Position numbers and translations under genes: made by a program. DNA of 64,000 nucleotides from Rhodamnia argentea. Taxonomy: Eukaryota; Streptophyta; Magnoliopsida; Myrtales; Myrtaceae. The notes below the pieces were generated by a model. It was not told where the DNA came from and ran no database searches. It was given only the letters and a program-made list of their open reading frames with translations. Shown here piece by piece: positions 50,995 to 62,628 of this stretch; position 1 is the stretch's first letter; each line of letters starts with the position of its first letter. The stretch spans positions 20,725,015-20,789,014 of the forward strand of contig NC_063157.1 in the NCBI RefSeq assembly GCF_020921035.1. The letters are read 5' to 3'.

Positions 50995-53900
50995 ATGGAG
51001 GCCGACATGTCTACTCGGCAAGACAATTCCGGTTCCAATGACGACTCAGGTAATTGCTTGATAATATGCCGAAACTACTTGCCCAATAATATAACCGAAG
51101 CTAGTACATTATGTAGATACTGCTTCTCCCCTCTCTCTCTCTCCTTTTTTTTTTTTTTTTTTTTAGATAAACAGGAGGCCTACGAAGGCAGCGATTTTGA
51201 GATTGGCACTGTGAATTGGAAGTTAGAAGCTTTGAGATTTGGTTGATGTAGCATTTATTGAAAAGCGAAAAATTTATTCTTGGCTGGTTAAATTGAGATT
51301 GCTCAAGTGAAGTTAGACTCTTGTTCTGAAATTTGATGGAGTACCAAGGGTTGGTGACATGCTGATAAGAGGATTTTGGTTCTTTATAGTGAGGCATTGA
51401 ACATTAGTCCAGGGAACTTATTATGCTAAGGGTCTGACAAGCAGATCAATTAGGTACTCATCATGGTAGAGTAACCTCAATTGGCAAGGTTGGTCTCCCC
51501 ATATGATGCTGGTGATAAGGAGGAAAATGCAAGGAAGAATACATAATGTTGTGTTTCCAAGTGATGGAAAGGTTTGACTCAATCTGGAGGATTGGAATGA
51601 TGAATCTCTTTTTGGCTATTGGAAATTGATTGGAACAAACATTGAGATTCTGATGATGGTGCTCAATGTATTTGGCACTAATTTAACCATAATGATACTG
51701 CTCAGAACTGATAATTGTCTTAAGAATTCTTAGTTTGTTCAATAAACAGTTTGTAGCCAGACCTTGACTCTGGAGATCCTGTCATGGCACTGATTGTCTT
51801 GATCCGCAAAGGGAAGTGACCTTGATTATTTTGTTCTGCTTAATCTATGAGGTCTGTAACCTTGAATAGCTAGTATATGTTTGACAGTGAGGAGGAACTG
51901 AGGTATGAACGCTGTGTTTCCTCATTCATATCGCCGAGGAGATACAGAACTCTCACTTTTGCTCCTTTACATTTCTATCTCAGACCTATCACCTTTGTAG
52001 ATCTTTATCTTTAGTTTCTAAAAAACTTTTTCCAAGCACAGTCTGATCAAGCATAGATGTTTTCTGATAGTTCGTTACCACACTATTGATCAATGACATT
52101 GGTGGCCCTTGCATTATTTCTAATTGATTTGACTTTAGATCCTCTGTGGAAATGATGTTGGTATCGCAATTATATTTTATAGTCCTATTCCTTGGTACCT
52201 ACCTGAATACTTTTACAGGGACGGGGTCTTGCCTCTTTGATCTCTTGCGTTCAGAAAACCCTGGTTGGGGATGCACAAGTGACAAAAAGACATCTCATTG
52301 CGGTATCTTCAGCTTAAGTGATATCTTTTCCTTATTCTGTTTTCCTTTTTAAATGGTACTATGTTTGTCTCTTTCTCCATAAGTGTTACATGTCAATTAC
52401 TGAACTTCAGCAAATGCCAAACATGATGTAGTTTAGTTTCAGAGTGTAGTCTTTTTTCATTTGCCAACATGATGTAATTCAATTAGATACCACAATAGGA
52501 GATAGCAGTTTCCCATTTCATATTGTTTTGACTAATTTTTTAACTTATGATTTTACGTCTTCTTTGAGGTTTTTTTATTTTTTTTAGTTTTGTAAATGTC
52601 TCTCTCTGATGAAAGCATCTATGCTGGTTGTCATCTGTGGTGCACGAAGTAGTTCTCTGCCTGTCCCAAAATTGTCATTATGGGTTTGAATTAGAAATTG
52701 TCTCATGTTTGTTTATGTAAACATTAACAGGAGCACGGCAAAGGCTTGAGAAACTAATGTCACAGCCTGGTAATGAGTTCTGTGCAGATTGTGGCTCCCC
52801 AGATCCAAAATGGGTGTGAGTACTATAGACTTAGAAATTCGTTCTTTGTATCTTTCATATTTTTTTCAATAGCAGGAAGACTTGTATGACACAAGAAATC
52901 ACACTCTCCGGAAAAGCAAATATTTAACATAACCGCAAATGGGCATAGTACTCCTATCTATTACTCCATGAAATATCTGCACATCAATGTAAATTCTCAC
53001 TCCTAAATCCAAATGGAAAGAGATATTATTATTGAACATTTCCTTTTGTGCATCTCAGATCTTTGACTCTAGGAGCATTTATATGTATAAAGTGCTCTGG
53101 TGTTCACAGAGGCCTTGGAGTGCACATTTCAAAGGTATGATATCTCTTGGAGCTAAGGTCCGAGGACTGGTCTTACTATTAATGCTGATAATAGATAACA
53201 CTAGTATCACCTGGACATCATGACTTAAAGAGAAGAGCCCTTAACTATGTTTCAAGTGCAACAGGTTCTATCAGCAAACCTAGATGAGTGGACAGATGAG
53301 CAAGTTGAAGCACTAGTAGAGAGGGGTGGAAACACTGCAGTAAACCTGAAGTATGAAGCTTGCATTCCGGATAACCTCAGAAAACCAAAAGCAGATTCCT
53401 CTATAGAGGAGCGATCTGATTTTATTAGGTAATGCTAGTGCATAAAACTTGCAGTAAGTTTTAATATGAACTTTACAGAAGCCTAAAGCAAAATGTACTT
53501 CTCGTACTACTCAGGAGGAAATATGAGCTGCTACAATTTTTGAACTCTCACGAACAGATGTCCTGCCCCTTCCCAGCATCTAATTCTAGAAACCCGTCAT
53601 CCTCCCAAAGCAGCTCTTCTAGCAGTAGCGCTAATCAAGAGAAGAGACAGTTTGAAAAACAACCAACGAAGCATCGGATTGGGCAGGCATTTCGTAACAG
53701 CTGGGGAAGAAGGGAGACTGACCATAAGGCCTACAAGAAGAAATGCTCATTGGTATGATTTGTCTGTCTTTCCTCATTTTATTTGCTGGCTAATTCAATT
53801 GCTTTTAATTTGTTATCCGGATTATTTGATGGAGAAACTCCACCAAAACAAGTTCTGTTTGCACTTGTTGGAATTGCAAGTGGGAGGAATGATACTAATA

Positions 53901-55244
53901 GTTGGGGCTTTCACTTGGAAAGAAATTATTTCCCGATAATAGATTGGGTAGAACCAACGGTTGCAATGCACCTGACCAGGCAGTGTTACATAATTGTGAA
54001 TCCAGCAGCAAAGACCTTATAGTTTGCACTTCTACTTTATTGTAGGCAGGAATGGTTGAATTTGTTGGTCTAATAAAGGTTAACGTGGTAAGAGGCACCA
54101 ACCTTGCTATTCGGGATGTGATGACCAGTGACCCTTATGTGATCCTTGCTTTGGGGCATCAGGTGAGCCTCCTAATCAGAACTGGTTGATGACGGCTTGT
54201 GGTTAAGTTGATGGAGCTATAAATTGTTCGTCCATTGAGTTATTTATTCTTGTCATGTTAATGCCTTGTTGCAGTCGGTGAAAACGCGTGTTATAAAGAA
54301 CAACCTGAATCCAGTGTGGAATGAGAAGCTGATGTTGTCTATTCCGGAAAGCATCCCTCCTTTAAAAGTGGTATGGAACTTATTTCCTAGATGACCTACT
54401 GCAGATTAATTTAATGGAGAGGCATTGGAAGTAAATAATTTGAAGATGTGTTCTCTGGACTCCTTTAACATTTGTTGGCACCGATACTCTTATTGATACC
54501 ATATGTGTGCTGATTGACCCCTTACACAAGTCATTCAATGATATTAGAACGGTAAGACAAGTTACTTTAGTGTATGCTAAATGGTTGGGTCTCCTTGAAC
54601 ACTTTAAGCTCTTTCATGATGACCTTGAAGTGGAACTGGGAGTTTCTGTTGCTTTATGATAAGGACAAATGTCAGTGTTCTCCAACTTGGGTGGTACTCT
54701 TTTCACCTTCTATGTGGTCACCATGTTGAATATAAATTTGTGGGCAGAGGTTTTCTTGGCAAGACAAGTCTTAACACTCCAAAGTTAGTGATTGTTCATG
54801 TCATAGAAAAAGAGACTGGTGAAGTGTTCCGTTTCTCTCAGGCGTTTACCAAAGCATAGAGATAGTTATAAATAAGCCAGAGTTCGTAAACTGTCTGTCA
54901 ATATGTAGCAAAAATCCAGCTTTGGCCTTGAAAGTCATGAATAACATATTTGGCATATGCAGCTCGTGTATGACAAGGACACGTTCACGACGGACGATTT
55001 TATGGGAGAGGCCGAGATAGACATTCAGCCCCTACTGTCTGCCGCCAAAGCATATGAAACTTCCACCATTGACGAGTCGATGCAGCTTGGGAAATGGGTC
55101 GCAAGCAGAGACAATACCCTAGTGAAAGACGGTGTCATCAGCTTAGTCGATGGTAAAGTAAAACAGGAAATAACTTTGAGATTGCAGAAAGTTGAGCGGG
55201 GAGAGCTTGATATTGAGCTTGAATGTGTTCCTCTCACTCAGTAG
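50995..55244 (+). CDS. AGD11: ArfGAP with C2 domain (AGD11-type)
   Basis: Eight exons: 50995-51049, 52731-52815, 53059-53134, 53265-53428, 53515-53752, 54046-54162, 54275-54370 and 54963-55244, all in phase, giving 370 residues. The ArfGAP zinc finger CADC...CIKC (CX2CX16CX2C, C36 to C59) is followed by [14 protein letters not shown], with the catalytic arginine. A Ser-rich linker ([20 protein letters not shown]) leads to a [13 protein letters not shown] motif shared with Arabidopsis AGD11. The C2 domain starts at [20 protein letters not shown]. It keeps aspartates for calcium binding ([10 protein letters not shown] and [15 protein letters not shown]). It ends in LECVPLTQ. It should stimulate GTP hydrolysis on Arf GTPases at membranes, with calcium- or lipid-dependent targeting through the C2 domain. 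Translation could also begin at the in-frame ATG four codons later. Confidence 0.94.
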
Positions 55245-57715
55245 CTTGAAATTAGTCTGAAAGGATTATAGTGATACGCATGTAACAGAGTCTCACATTG
55301 TTTGGTACATATATACTGCTAGGTTTTTTTGGTTCATTGCTGAAAAATTTTGTTTGAATGTTTGTTGGTGATCGAGATTAGAACCCACAAATTGAGTTGG
55401 TTTTCCAAATCACATTAGATAAAATAATGACTACAGAAAGGAAAAGTCCGTGTCCGGACTCTGACAAGGACAATATCGTTCCATGAAAATCCTCTGGATG
55501 GTAATATACTCCTCTTTTCTTAATTTTGCGCAGTGAGGTTTTGAGAGTTTCCCTTCTGTAATTACTCACAGCATTTCGTGGAAGAAAGCCAGCTTCATCT
55601 CCAAACGTGGTTAAGAAAATCAAAACATGCTGGATTTTCTCCTTTTCCTTTGTTCTTAGCTACTATATGTAGAGAGCATACACCGAACAAGTTGGTACTA
55701 TACACAAGGCAGGTGAGAGATTCCAACAGCTAGTATGGATTAGTGAGCGTGTGAAAGGAGTTTGTAGATTGCAAGACGGTCGGTGAAAAGTAAAGTGCAT
55801 CAGGATTTTGGTCGTCGACAACGAAGAGTTGTACAGTAATCAACAAGATATGCCAGTCACAGTTCATTTACATGGAGTCCTAGCCACCATTAGGCATTTG
55901 GAATTCATCTGAGACATGAATAGTGACCAGTGGCCCTTCGATCATTCCCCACGTTGTGTTCAAGATCCTTAGAATCCATAGCTTGCATCTGCCACCAAAT
56001 TCAGTTGATGAGGTTCACAACCTCTTAACCGAACTCGTTAGTCAATGAGAAATCACCATTATCTTTTTTAGGATTATGCTCGATGACCTATTATGTTCTA
56101 GCAACTCTGTCTTCCTCATGAAAGCTGCTTATTTCCCACACATCCAAGAACAGCTCACACGATTACCCGCTACATCCAAATTTCAACTAACTATCTCAAC
56201 CTTTCTGCCACCAACAATGGATACAATGCGCTGTAATATGTTCACGGGATGACATGAAAAAATAATAATAATACCAATGGCGCAACTTGAGTAGCTCCAA
56301 TCCACCTGTAGTGACATTAGTCAGCATATAGATCTTCGGGGATCACAATGAACTAATGATCGACTCATACACCACCATTCTATCAGATCTTGATGACGTA
56401 AGTCTCGTCATAGTAAAATGAGGAGACCATCACTGAGAACATTATTGACTTAGCTCAGCAAATTGCTGTAACATTTCTGTAATGAAATAGCCAAGATCGA
56501 TCCGGTCCTGAAGCAATAGATAATGGATATAGAGGAGTTACTCCCATGACTTTCGTGTAGCAGTACTAGAAGGCATATTCCGATCAGCAAACTCTTACCT
56601 AAAGTACTGATTCAACAAAGAAACCAAATAAGAGCAATTCCCAATGCTCTATGTGAAGCAGAATTTCCAGGTTGCTTACAGCATGCATTAGCACGATCAT
56701 GATACCCAACCCTTCCAGTTTCAAGAGTTGTGCAACTTGAATCAATTAACAGAACTCCAAATTAGATGATGAAAAAGGTCCTATATTTGAAACTTCAGGC
56801 ATAGTCCCATTTAACATTGGAGAATACAGCATGAAGAAGCATCATTCACACCTATATAGTACAAAGGTAGAGGTAATTTCAGAAAATAAACGGATGGATA
56901 GCCCACATCCAATTCATGTAAACTGAACATCCCATATCACTGTATCAATCAGCATAAGTAGTTATGCAAAATCCAGAACAGTTGCAGGAGCTACTGCACG
57001 CATAGTTTAGTTAAAATATGGCAGCTGTAACATGAAAAGGGCTATGATCCTAGGAAGCAGATCAATACTACCCATTTTTATTGCAGTAAAATTTTAGAAA
57101 ATCTAGTGAACACCATACTGAAAATTATCCTTTGTACCTGTAAAGTTGTTCGTGACATCACTTAGCAGAAAAATGGTTGACATGAGCTTCATCCGACTTT
57201 GAACTGGAGTTCAAAGTCACAAAAAGCATCAAGTATAGGAGGTCCATCTAGGTAACATGGACATTGGCAGGTCATTGATGAAGATCCTTCTTCAGAAATT
57301 GCCCCAAAAATTCAGAACAGTAATCACCGAGAATAGACAATACCAAGCACAAAAGGAATATCAATCACCCCTCTCCTCTTATCATGATTTGTGAAAACAA
57401 CCACAAATCTTCTCAAGTAATATTATTATTTACATTCCAAGGAGGGTAAATCTCTCCTGCATAAGCACAAAAACAACAGCCAAATTGTCGCTTAAATTTT
57501 ACATGTAATAACTTACTAACCCAGTTCACAGAGTTGATGTACCATTCCTTCCCTGCTAAAAGAGTCCAGAAAATTCAGGAAAAATTCGACCGTGAAAACA
57601 TTAAGGGGACGCATCATTGCCAGCTCCAGCCTCCTGATTTTTATCATTCACGTCAAGAAATAACCACCCCAGTGACGCATGGCATTTACAATGACCGAGA
57701 TGTATTGACCCAAGT
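55245..57715. other. Intergenic spacer between convergent AGD11 and glutaredoxin-like genes
   Basis: The two neighbours converge, so both 3'UTRs lie here. About 2.4 kb of AT-rich sequence with no recognisable domain, RNA gene or clear repeat. Confidence 0.5.
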
Positions 57716-58516
57716 TTAAGAACCACATTCCGGACACCGCACCAACCCATTCTCATTACATTCTAAGCACCTTTTGAGCACCCCCTCATCTTCATCAAAC
57801 ACCTTCCTACTTCCGTCACAGTTTGTGCACGGCACAAACCTCTCATCCCCACAGCACTCACACACAAAGCCCGGCGCTTTCTTGGGAAAACGTTCAAGTA
57901 TCTTTGCCAATTCACCGGTTTCATACATCTGTCTGATCGCATCAGCTCCACCTACATACGTGCCCCCAATAAACACCTGCGGCAAGCTTACTTTTTTCTC
58001 ACCCAACACACACTGCAACTCCTTCTTATATGCCAAATCCATAGAAACGTCTCGCTCATCGACCCACACTCTAAAGCCTCTAAATATCGTCCTCACCGCA
58101 TAACAGTCCTCATAAGTCCTCCGAATGCCATGCAAGCTAGTGAAGTACAGTACGATCCTATCCTCAGTACCCGGCAGCCGAATCGACGAGTTATTGCTAA
58201 AGCTCGAGCCAAGAGATTTTGTGGGCTTTAACCTGGAAAGAAGCTGCGATTGGAATTGGGGTTGCGCTTGCAAATGCAATTTGTCGGCGGCGGCGGGGGC
58301 GGGCTGGGATTTAGGAGACTCGAAGAAATTGCGGAGCTTCAGGACCTTACCTTTGAAAGACTCGATCGAACTGTAGAACTTTCTGATGGAACTGGCCCGC
58401 CCGAGAGAGGGGTGGTGATCGACGAAAGTCTTGGGCTGCTGCATGGTGAGAGACCGATTGAAGAGCGAGCTCTTCTGGTTGCTGGCCAATTCGGAGTCGC
58501 TCCCCGAGTCCGCCAT
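57716..58516 (-). CDS. Glutaredoxin-like protein with C-terminal CxxC repeats
   Basis: A single exon of 266 codons. The frame extends two codons upstream (58522), but the first ATG is at 58516. A basic, Ser/Gln-rich N-terminus (1-115) is followed by a glutaredoxin fold (about 119-210): RIVLYFTSLHGIRRTYEDCY, VWVDERDVSMD, LPQVFIGGTYVGGAD. The usual CxxC/CxxS active site is absent; the position reads HGIRRTYEDC, as in the plant-specific GRX-like group (Arabidopsis At3g57070, At5g39865 relatives). The C-terminus (218-266) has four CxxC pairs (CECC, CTNC, CLEC, CPEC) of the DnaJ-like cysteine-rich type, likely to bind zinc. A redox enzyme function is therefore doubtful. Upstream, a (GAA)n tract lies at 58683-58708 and the duplicated segment at 58806. 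Confidence 0.93.
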   Translation of the reverse strand: MADSGSDSELASNQKSSLFNRSLTMQQPKTFVDHHPSLGRASSIRKFYSSIESFKGKVLKLRNFFESPKSQPAPAAADKLHLQAQPQFQSQLLSRLKPTKSLGSSFSNNSSIRLPGTEDRIVLYFTSLHGIRRTYEDCYAVRTIFRGFRVWVDERDVSMDLAYKKELQCVLGEKKVSLPQVFIGGTYVGGADAIRQMYETGELAKILERFPKKAPGFVCECCGDERFVPCTNCDGSRKVFDEDEGVLKRCLECNENGLVRCPECGS

Positions 58517-58682
58517 TGCCAAAATCCCACGCGATCAGCCAAAAATCGGGGCGGAAAACGGTGCTCGATCGCCCGAATTCGAAGGGGGTGGGAATGTGAG
58601 AGAGAAGCGGGATGATGGCGAACGTGTAAAGGAGAGGACAAAGCGGCGGAAGTGAGAGGGCAGTAGCTAGAACTGATCGATG

Positions 58683-58708
58683 AAGAAGAAGAAGAAGAAG
58701 AAGAAGAT
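58683..58708. repeat. (GAA)n microsatellite upstream of the glutaredoxin-like gene
   Basis: About eight GAA units lie 170-190 bp upstream of the start codon. Confidence 0.85.
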
Positions 58709-58805
58709 GATGTTAGCTCTTTCAGAAGGACGTGATTCAAGGTGCCAAAGTTGTGCCGTGGAAAAAGCACGAAGCTTTCGAATGACTTTCAGAAGAGAGA
58801 GAGAG

Positions 58806-59556
58806 AAGACTTTTGGAATGGCGTGGTGGAGGAGAGATGATGATGAGGTTGGGGACACACCGCCTAACTTTTTGAATTCTTCTCCATCAAAAGAAGGAGG
58901 AGAAGGAGGAGGAGAAGACAGAACAAAAATGGCTTCTTTTTATTTATTTATTTTTATTTAATTTCGTATGCGCGTGAGACGTATGTTTGAAGATTTAACT
59001 TTTCTTTTTTTTTAATAGAATCAATTACTTGATTGGTGGTTGAAGATTTATCATTCCTTTTTATAGAATTTATTACTCAATTGATACTAACAGCTATTTA
59101 CTAATCCTTCTTAAAGTCATGACTAAATTTTTATTATCATGGACTTGCTTATAATGCACATTGTAAAGTTATTGACCCAATACTAACCAATCACAAACAT
59201 CCAAAAAATGGTAGGCGGATTATCACCGCCGACCGGCTTATAAAATTGATTAACTGAGTTTACAAAGCATATTCGAGGCTAAAATTATAGGATACTTTCC
59301 CAAGCACTCTTTTGTAATTGTTATCCAAAGTGTTGAGATGTCTTTAGGAAATCGAAACTTAACAACTTAAGGAAACAAATTAATCAAATATAAGATCTTT
59401 CATTAGAGATTGGTTTCCAAAAAAGAAAAAATGATAAGAGCATTATTCGATTTGTTGGAATACGATAATAAAAAAATATGATGTTGTCTTTAGGAAAACA
59501 GAATAATTTTCCAAAAGTTGAATCACAGAAGTATTTGCTTCCCTATCCTCAATTTC
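58806..59556. repeat. Segmental duplication, copy A (upstream of glutaredoxin-like gene)
   Basis: Starting at AAGACTTTTGGAATGGCGTG, this ~750-bp stretch matches 61870-62628 in the same orientation. Shared blocks include GGAGAGATGATGATGAGGTT, CTTAAAGTCATGACTAAATT, ATCATGGACTTGC, AATGCACATTGT and GTTGTCTTTAGGAAAA. Indels separate the copies, for example GC-rich ATTATCACCGCCGACCGGC, present only here. Confidence 0.9.
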
Positions 59557-60603
59557 AACATAGTTCTTTGCATACATGTAACTTGCATCTCTCCCATGTG
59601 TTGCCCCCAGAGAGAAAATGTTGTCCCCCTAACGTAATTTAATAATTAACGCAACATACAGAATCATGTTGTAGCATACAAACTATATGGGGTCCTCGTC
59701 ATTTATTATGAAAGTTAATGCAGATTCCAAATCCTTGATATTATCCATATAAAAGAGCGTGTCTAGGACGATATGGTGACCTTCGTGACCTTACACAATT
59801 TTAATCAATTCCTTCTCTTTTTATGGAATATAGGATAAACTACATGTTTACCTTTCCAATTTTATATTCAAGAACGATTGATTTCCATGATCGGTCGATC
59901 AGAGCATTTAGAAAGTTGATAACCTAAAAACGGAAGTTATTAATATGAAACCATGACTTATATGAAATATCGCAATCGTTTGTTAAAGGGTACTCATTAT
60001 TAATGAAGAATCGTCGGTTCGGCCGAATTTGTAGAATCTTCTTTCTAAGGAAAAGAAGGTGTACACACTTGGTATGCGCATATACTTTCGTTTGAGCAAT
60101 TAAATTCCATCGATGCAATAGTCAAATTGGGTGGCACCAATGACATTTGATGAACAAAGACATGTTTGTTTACATGGAATGTTCTACGGCTTGCAGTGGT
60201 AGGCCTCTTTCTCGAGCGATTGATGATTCAATATTTGGCCCACGTCGATGATGACCAGCCATTGAACCAATTTGATGCTAGGGAAAAATAGGAGGTAACA
60301 CAAGTGAGAACTAAAATGGATAGAACACTCGCCACACTTCCACCTAAGGGATAAGACAAAATAGAACTCCTTGTTCTCAAGCCAAAGGTAATAATTTATG
60401 AATCAATCAAGTTTGAATTTTTATCCGTCTTTGTATGCGTATAGAGACGAGCATAGAACAACCATGCAAATATGAGCGACTCTTCATGGTAAAAAGACTA
60501 AGCAATTAAATATTTAGGAACTAGAGAAGCAATAAAGTACTAGAAAACTAGAAAACGCATTAAACACTTAGAGACTCGAATGTGGACTATCCTCAAAATT
60601 CCT
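59557..60603. other. Spacer between the duplicated segment and the BRX gene
   Basis: AT-rich, with short open frames only. No recognised element. The part nearest 60603 is the likely 3'UTR of the BRX gene. Confidence 0.5.
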
Positions 60604-61830
60604 TCATCTCCTCGGGCAGCTCATATCGGGGAGCAGATAAACTCCACTCGCGCATTGCTGATAAACTCTACTCCGGTTAGCTGCCCACCACTGTTTTGCT
60701 TGTTTCTCAGTAAAGCGCTTCCGGCTAGAGCAGGAAGAAGCAGCAAGTCAGAAACGTTTATAGCAATTGCCGGCATGAACGAGCAGTGTAATCTTACGTA
60801 AAGACCGACAAAAGATCAAACACATAGTGCTCTCTAGTCGATACTAGCATATAGAATCGCTTGTGACCTAGAAGCTCTGTTTTCAGTACGCAAACACGAT
60901 CCATGATGCTTAAAGAGTGTGTGTGGGTGCGCGCGCGTGGGTGTGAGAGAGAGAGAGAGAGGGGTTCGCAAGGAGTGTTGGTTTATCAGTTCCATTTACC
61001 TGAAACGGACACGCTTAAGACCCTTGATGCCTCCGGGTAGCGACACAAAGGTGATGTAAACACCTGACTCGTCTTGCTCAACCCATTCATCTCCATTCCC
61101 AGATTCAGTTTTTGGCCCTCTGGTTTTGTTCCTCGCCATTGCTTCTGATGTCTGCTCGGTGTGCTTTGAAATGGGGTTTACCATTGTCCCTTTGAGTTTC
61201 CAACTTTGACCATAACCCTCTGCAATATCATAAGATTGATCAAAGAATTCGAGGGAATTGCTTACCTGGGCCGTGAGGGACTTAATTACTTCCTCACCTG
61301 CCTTACGCTCTTCACTTTCTTTCCCAGCGGCAGCCATCCTGATAGCCACTAGCAGCTCTTTTCTAGCTTGTTCCAGCTCAACTTGTTGAAGTCGTGCTTT
61401 TCGATTGAGATCTTCCACCTGCATCACAACGATAGGCAAAATCATATAACTAAGAACAGTTGGAAAGGGTCCCCACACAGATTGAAGTTGCAAAAGATTC
61501 CCATACCTTAGACCTTAGCTTAAGAACTTCTTCACTCAGGCTGCTATTTGTCTTCTTGGCTTCATCATCATCGACAACTTTCGATGGCCTAGGAAGTGAA
61601 AAACAATTCTTGATCCAGGAAACAATTCCTGATCCAGGAACGGAAACAGAGGAAAACTTGTTGGACGTTCCAAACACTGGGTTCCAAGTCTTTGAAACCC
61701 CATTTGAAATGGGTGAGACACGACCTCCATTAACATCCAGCTTCTTACTTAGATCTACAGAAAGATTACTTCCAACCAGAATATGAGATTTATCGTTCTT
61801 TTCGATAAGTCCCTTCAGCCCCCGATTCAT
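60604..61830 (-). CDS. Short BRX-domain protein, C-terminal piece of a PH/RCC1/FYVE (PRAF-like) protein
   Basis: Three exons, 61830-61507, 61418-61000 and 60724-60604, join in phase (0 and 2) to 287 residues with no internal stop. After a low-complexity N-terminus comes a coiled coil (EEVLKLRSKVEDLNRKARLQ, ...QVELEQARKELLVAI). EEVIKSLTAQ, a signature of PRAF/RCC1-FYVE proteins, follows. A BRX domain comes next (about 219-272): EWVEQDESGVYITFVSLPGG, LKRVRF/SRKRF, EKQAKQWWAANRSRVY. Full-length relatives are about 1000 residues with PH, RCC1 repeats and FYVE finger ahead of this part; all are absent. The open frame continues a few codons 5' of the ATG (ending ..SSSFS), then meets the duplicated segment at 61870, so the gene looks truncated there. 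It may be a functional mini-gene or an expressed pseudogene. Confidence 0.82.
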
Positions 61831-61869
61831 ACTGAATGAAGATGATGAGTCAGTGTCAGGGGGTCTAGT

Positions 61870-62628
61870 AAGACTTTTGGAATGGCGTGGTGGAGGAGAG
61901 ATGATGATGAGGTTGGGGACGCACCGGCTAACTTTTTGGATCCTTCTCCATCAACAGAAGAAGAAGAAGAAGAAGAAGAAGAAGAAGCAAAACAAAAGTT
62001 GTTTCTGATTTTTCCTTCGTTTTTATATTTTGCATGATTGAAGATTTACCATTTCTGTTTATGGAATTTATTACTTAATTGATTTTGTCCGCGCGAGAGA
62101 TACATGATTGAAGATTTTACCATTTCCTTTCAAGGAATTTATTACTTAATTGATAATTGAAGATTTACCATTTCTTTTTATAGAATTTATTACTTAATTG
62201 ATGCTAACAACTATTTACTAATCCTCCTTAAAGTCATGACTAAATTTTATTATCATGGACTTGCATATAATGCACATTGTTTTGCAAAGGAGAGCATCGT
62301 CAAGTTATTGAACCAATACTAACATAATTTACAAACATCAAAAATGGTAGACGTCAAAGCATATCCGAGAAATAGCTAAAATTATGGGATATTTTCCGAA
62401 GCACTTTTGTACGATTTCTATCCAAAGTAGGAAATCGAAACCTATTGACTTGAGAAACAAATTAATCAAACGTAGGATCTTTCGTTAGAGATGGGTTTCC
62501 AAAAGAACGGTGAAAGTATTATTCGACTTGCTGAAATACGATAATTAAAATGTGGCGTTGTCTTTAGGAAAAAGAATAATTTTGCAAAATTTAAATCATA
62601 GCACCATTTCCTTCCCTATCCTCATTTT
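61870..62628. repeat. Segmental duplication, copy B (directly upstream of the BRX gene)
   Basis: The second copy of the 58806-59556 segment, in the same orientation. It begins 40 bp upstream of the BRX ATG. It includes a longer (GAA)n tract at about 61959-61988 and a small extra copy of the GATTGAAGATTTACCATTTC phrase (62035-62180). Confidence 0.9.

Noticed and set aside
61220..61266. 46-bp GTAAGC...GCAG interval considered as an intron of the BRX gene
   Set aside because: Too short for a usual plant intron and removal breaks the reading frame, whereas read-through keeps it to the BRX domain.
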